A DNA stretch of 7,768 nucleotides from Rhodothermales bacterium (GTDB lineage Bacteria > Bacteroidota > Rhodothermia > Rhodothermales > VXPQ01): NCBI GenBank assembly GCA_028283985.1, contig JANQSQ010000211.1, positions 1 to 7,768 of the forward strand, given 5' to 3'. Made by a program: the position numbers and the translations under genes. Below the pieces are notes generated by a model. It was given only the letters and a program-made list of their open reading frames with translations. It made no database searches and was not told the DNA's origin. The number at the start of each line of letters is the position of its first letter. The first letter of the stretch is position 1. Shown here one piece after another: positions 5,507 through 7,768 of this stretch.

Positions 5507-5614
5507 TCACTTCTTGTGATGCTTGCGATAGGAACGCCACGCCAGCAACAGCCCCAGCAACGAGGCCGCGTACGCAATGGTCATTCCGATAACCGTAGTC
5601 AGACTTTCCGTCAT
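5507..5614 (-). CDS. 35-aa single-pass membrane microprotein
   Basis: MTESLTTVIG, then a helix at about 9-25 (IGMTIAYAASLLGLLLAW), then a strongly basic end RSYRKHHKK, predicting an N-out/C-in single-pass protein. The ATG (5612-5614) overlaps the stop of the 102-aa gene in an ATGA arrangement, a classic translational coupling site. The stop is 5 nt before the 46-aa gene. It is too short for most gene callers. Evidence is the start/stop architecture plus an uninterrupted, credible transmembrane sequence. No family is recognised; the role is probably shared with its two small neighbours. Confidence 0.68.
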   Translation of the reverse strand: MTESLTTVIGMTIAYAASLLGLLLAWRSYRKHHKK

Positions 5615-5919
5615 GGCGCAGCCTGTTCGTGTTGTTTCCAGCGGACGGAATCTTCCAGATCGCGCAGATACTCCTGCTGGTTCTTTTCGTACTCCTCCGA
5701 AATGGCTTTCATTTTCGGATCGATGATCCAGTGCATCCATACGATGAGCACAATGCTTGCGGCGGTGATCGCGAATCCCTCCCAAAGCAGGAGAAAGGAC
5801 AAGGCCACGCCCAGCGTCAGCGCAAAGTAGCAAATCGGCGAGAGGACGATGACGAACCAGTCTTCCCGGGTCCATTTGTCGGCTTCTGCAGCCGTCCATG
5901 TGCGTCGAATGAGAGGCAT
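5611..5919 (-). CDS. 102-aa two-helix membrane protein with C-terminal coiled coil
   Basis: Soluble N-terminus (TAAEADKWTRED, 8-20), hydrophobic helices at about 21-44 and 47-65 (the second ending in WMHWIIDPKM), then a long charged helix at about 68-96 (EEYEKNQQEYLRDLEDSVRW) likely to be cytoplasmic and coiled. Start chosen at ATG 5919, 31 nt after the symporter stop; a TTG at 5958 would extend it by 13 residues into the symporter gene and is less likely. Its stop overlaps the next gene's start (ATGA). I see the layout of small partner proteins that accompany some SSS symporters (for example the DUF485 protein beside ActP or the DUF997 protein beside PanF), but the sequence does not obviously belong to either. 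Real gene: confident. Function: unknown, transporter subunit inferred. Confidence 0.82.
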   Translation of the reverse strand: MPLIRRTWTAAEADKWTREDWFVIVLSPICYFALTLGVALSFLLLWEGFAITAASIVLIVWMHWIIDPKMKAISEEYEKNQQEYLRDLEDSVRWKQHEQAAP

Positions 5920-5950
5920 GATGCAGCAAGGAAGGTTAGCGGTCGGTATC

Positions 5951-7552
5951 TCAAACAACCATGGGGCGCTCCGGAGAATCCTTCTGGATCAGCCCGCGGC
6001 GCTCGGCTTCGCGGCGCACCGGCCCCCACCATCCGAGGGGCCGCGCCTGCACATAGTACTTCACGAGATGATCCATACTCTCCGGCTTCGTAAAAAACGT
6101 GGTGGGAATGAAAACGCAGGCGCCCAGCAGCATGAGCAGCCAGAACTGCTGGTACTCGGCCAGTTTCGGAATCACTCCGAACTCGGGCAATACCCACACC
6201 ACCAGCCAGCTGAAACCCAGATTGGCGATCCATGCCGACAGATATCCCCATGCATTGAACCGCCACCATACCACCTGGAGAATGTTCGGCAGCCATATGC
6301 CGGCGGTCATGATCCAGAGCGCGAAAATGAGCCACTCCGTAATGTTCTCCATCATCAACCCGTACACGAACGAACCGAGAAGCAGAATCAGCGTGGACCA
6401 GCGCCCCACCCATACCAGGGTGCGTTCCGACGCCTCGGGATTCCAGTAGTGCTGGTACAGGTCGCGGGTGGCGTACAGCGCGCCGAGGTTCAGATGCGAC
6501 GAAATGGTCGAGAGATGGATCGCAAGGATGGCCGCAAAAAAGAAGCCTATCATGCCCACGGGCAGGTAATCGAAACCCAGCCGGAACCATCCCATCTCAT
6601 ACTCGGAGGTCTCGGTCATGCCCGGAAAAAGCACGAAAAAGCCAAGAATGGCCACGGCCCAGACCGAGTTGCGCACGAGACCGACCAGCGTACCCCACCA
6701 GATGCTGTAACTGGCGTCACGCACCGTGCGGGCCGACTGGATGCGCTGCGCCTCGGGATACCAGTCGATACTCGTCCCCATGCCGAATCCGCCGAGAATG
6801 GCGATCACCATCATCGTGAAAAACCAGGCAGCGGGAAATTCTCCGGTCCACCACCCCGTGAACGCAAACGGATTCATGCGGTCCGTCTCGCCAAGCATCA
6901 TGAGTTTTTCGGCGATGCCCGCGGGACCGCCCGCCACCATAATCCCCCAGATCGATACGATCATGATGACCAGAAAGGCAATCACTCCCTGTTGAAAATC
7001 GGCCATAACGACGCCCCAGTACCCCGCCGCCAGCACATAAATGGCGCACCCGGACGAGAACGACACGAGCCCCACCCACAGCGGCCAGCCGAAGAGGAAG
7101 GCGCACACCTTGCCCATCGCAATGCCCACCCAGCCCAGCACGAACATGTTCATGAAAACCTGCCATCCGGCCATCCAGCCGCGCAGCATTTCCGCGCCGA
7201 GGCCGGTGAACCGCACCACATTCCATTCGGCCTGCGTGAAAGCCAGCGACCGGCGAAAAATGCGCGTCGAAACAAAGGCGCTGATAGCAGCCCATGCCGA
7301 GAAAAAGGTGTACCAGATGCCCGCCAGCCCGTGTCTATAGATGATCCCCGTGATCCACATGGGGGTATCGGTGGCCGTGTGGGTGGCATACACCGAAGAA
7401 GCCGGCAACCACCAGGGCAACCCCCGCCCCGCCAGGAAGAAATCGGACTGGGACCGCTTGCCGAGACGGTAAAACAGCACGCCGCTGCCGATCATCAGCA
7501 GCAGAAACGCCGCCACCCAGAGCCAGTCGAGCCAGGTAAAAAGAACGTTCAT
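5951..7552 (-). CDS. SSS-family sodium:solute symporter
   Basis: A 533-aa polytopic inner-membrane protein of the sodium:solute symporter family (SGLT/PutP fold). Seen: a first membrane helix at about 8-28; the family hallmark SDFFLAGRGLPWWLPASS at about 35-52; TATDTPMWITG in the unwound first core helix region; GWVGIAMGKV, VLAAGYWGVVMADFQQG and IHLSTISSHLNLGALYATRD, the last matching the Ser-rich helix (TM8) that supplies Na+ ligands (Ser/Thr at ILAIHLSTISS); about 13-14 hydrophobic helices in all, ending in a basic tail (RREAERRGLIQKD). Length is normal. It would use the Na+ gradient to import a sugar, sugar acid, amino-acid-like or other small solute; the family does not reveal which. First gene of the operon, with promoter and a LacI-type palindrome upstream. 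The ATG at 7552 lacks a Shine-Dalgarno. Confidence 0.95.
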   Translation of the reverse strand: MNVLFTWLDWLWVAAFLLLMIGSGVLFYRLGKRSQSDFFLAGRGLPWWLPASSVYATHTATDTPMWITGIIYRHGLAGIWYTFFSAWAAISAFVSTRIFRRSLAFTQAEWNVVRFTGLGAEMLRGWMAGWQVFMNMFVLGWVGIAMGKVCAFLFGWPLWVGLVSFSSGCAIYVLAAGYWGVVMADFQQGVIAFLVIMIVSIWGIMVAGGPAGIAEKLMMLGETDRMNPFAFTGWWTGEFPAAWFFTMMVIAILGGFGMGTSIDWYPEAQRIQSARTVRDASYSIWWGTLVGLVRNSVWAVAILGFFVLFPGMTETSEYEMGWFRLGFDYLPVGMIGFFFAAILAIHLSTISSHLNLGALYATRDLYQHYWNPEASERTLVWVGRWSTLILLLGSFVYGLMMENITEWLIFALWIMTAGIWLPNILQVVWWRFNAWGYLSAWIANLGFSWLVVWVLPEFGVIPKLAEYQQFWLLMLLGACVFIPTTFFTKPESMDHLVKYYVQARPLGWWGPVRREAERRGLIQKDSPERPMVV

Positions 7553-7582
7553 TAATGACGGGGGGGATCCCTGCGAAACGGC

Positions 7583-7592
7583 GAAGCGCTTC
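7583..7592. promoter_or_regulatory. LacI-type palindromic operator
   Basis: GAAGCGCTTC is a perfect 10-bp palindrome with a central CG, the hallmark of LacI/GalR-family operators (compare the NNAANCGNTTNN core). It lies immediately downstream of the predicted -10 and spans the expected start point, 30 nt before the symporter ATG. A repressor bound here would block the operon, and its effector would be related to the transported solute. No LacI-family gene is in the window. Confidence 0.45.
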
Positions 7593-7593
7593 C

Positions 7594-7622
7594 ACGATAC
7601 GCCCTTTCATGGGGAAAGGCAA
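7594..7622 (-). promoter_or_regulatory. Candidate promoter of the symporter operon
   Basis: On the minus strand TTGCCT (7617-7622) and TATCGT (7594-7599) are spaced by exactly 17 bp; each matches four of six consensus positions. The spacer contains an imperfect hairpin (CCTTT/AAAGG) that may belong to the end of the upstream gene. Transcription would start near 7587, inside the palindrome. Confidence 0.38.
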
Positions 7623-7662
7623 GGCCCGCCGGAAATTACAGGGGCAGGAGGCGCCTGCATCG

Positions 7663-7768
7663 TCAGGAATGCCAGGCAGGTTGTTCGTCCAGCAGGCGCA
7701 GGCACAGCCACAGGGCGCGGGGCACATGAAAGCACCCCTTGTACGGGGCGCCCTTGAAGCGATGCGTC
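7663..7768 (-). CDS. C-terminal 34 codons of an unidentified protein (partial, N-terminus beyond right edge)
   Basis: Minus-strand frame from 7767 to the TGA at 7663-7665, reading THRFKGAPYKGCFHVPRALW and then a leucine-rich end LCLRLLDEQPAWHS. No stop occurs in the visible part. About 27 of 34 codons end in G or C, as in the window's known genes, and the sequence is rich in plausible protein residues (aromatics, a single run of Leu). The opposite strand offers only a 14-codon open start with a weaker third-position pattern. It lies upstream of the symporter promoter on the same strand. I do not recognise the family. Confidence 0.5.
   Translation of the reverse strand, partial: THRFKGAPYKGCFHVPRALWLCLRLLDEQPAWHS

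Noticed and set aside
5362..5577. N-terminal extension of the amidohydrolase
   Set aside because: The added residues are Arg/Cys-rich and overlap the 46- and 35-aa genes in another frame. The ATG at 5361 is coupled to the upstream stop and begins just before the HxH strand.
5507..5929. 140-codon minus frame ending at 5507
   Set aside because: Only its last 35 codons (from ATG 5614) look like protein; the rest is a shadow of the 102-aa gene.
5849..7555. Plus-strand open frame of 568 codons opposite the symporter
   Set aside because: Antisense shadow: His/Pro/Arg-rich translation without domains, exactly covering a clear SSS symporter and part of its downstream neighbour.
7728..7768. Plus-strand gene start at the right edge (ATG AAA GCA...)
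   Set aside because: Only 13-14 codons are visible, no Shine-Dalgarno, and a weaker third-position GC pattern than the opposing minus-strand frame.
1..7768. CRISPR arrays, tRNA or rRNA genes, transposase genes, IS ends
   Set aside because: No regularly spaced repeats, no cloverleaf-like or conserved rRNA sequence, and no transposase or integrase motif seen on either strand. The GGATCCCTG copies near 112, 172 and 7565 are scattered; the first two reflect Arg-Asp-Pro codons in the sulfatase repeats.

Overview
This is a GC-rich bacterial chromosomal window. It carries carbohydrate or sulfate-ester catabolism genes on the minus strand, with a small, partly AT-rich accessory island of toxin-antitoxin-type genes and gene fragments between them. 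Taxonomic signals are limited. A lipoprotein sulfatase with C-terminal HEAT-like repeats, an SSS-family symporter and an Opa/Msp2-like outer-membrane barrel indicate a Gram-negative. Most starts lack a good Shine-Dalgarno, which is typical of the Bacteroidota/Rhodothermota side of the tree. I lean towards a marine Rhodothermota-like organism, but this is an inference and not proven by the window.

Layout. (1) 1-1691 (-): most of a secreted lipoprotein sulfatase, running off the left edge. (2) 1692-1831: a divergent promoter region. (3) 1832-3440: the accessory island. It holds a Phd/YefM antitoxin (+), an AT-rich spacer with a convincing intrinsic terminator, a PIN-domain toxin (+), a 5' scrap of a DNA methyltransferase gene (+), an orphan HicB/ribbon-helix-helix antitoxin-like gene (-), and a 5' scrap of a DNA photolyase gene (+). 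(4) 3441-4385 (+): an outer-membrane beta-barrel protein with a signal peptide. (5) 4480-7552 (-): a tightly packed operon, transcribed right to left, encoding an SSS sodium:solute symporter, a 102-aa two-helix membrane protein, a 35-aa and a 46-aa single-helix membrane protein, and a TIM-barrel amidohydrolase. The last four genes are joined by stop/start overlaps or a 5-nt gap. (6) 7553-7662: a promoter with a LacI-type 10-bp palindrome placed at the predicted transcription start. (7) 7663-7768 (-): the probable C-terminus of an unidentified protein.

How it fits together. The symporter operon looks like an uptake-and-processing module: a solute is imported, and a cytoplasmic metal-dependent amidohydrolase acts on it or a derivative. 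The three co-translated membrane microproteins are the least explained part and could be accessory subunits of the transporter. The island is equally odd. The antitoxin and toxin genes are separated by a terminator instead of being coupled, an unpaired second antitoxin sits convergent to the toxin, and two unrelated genes are each represented only by their first 20-40 codons. This looks like a recombination or insertion hotspot.
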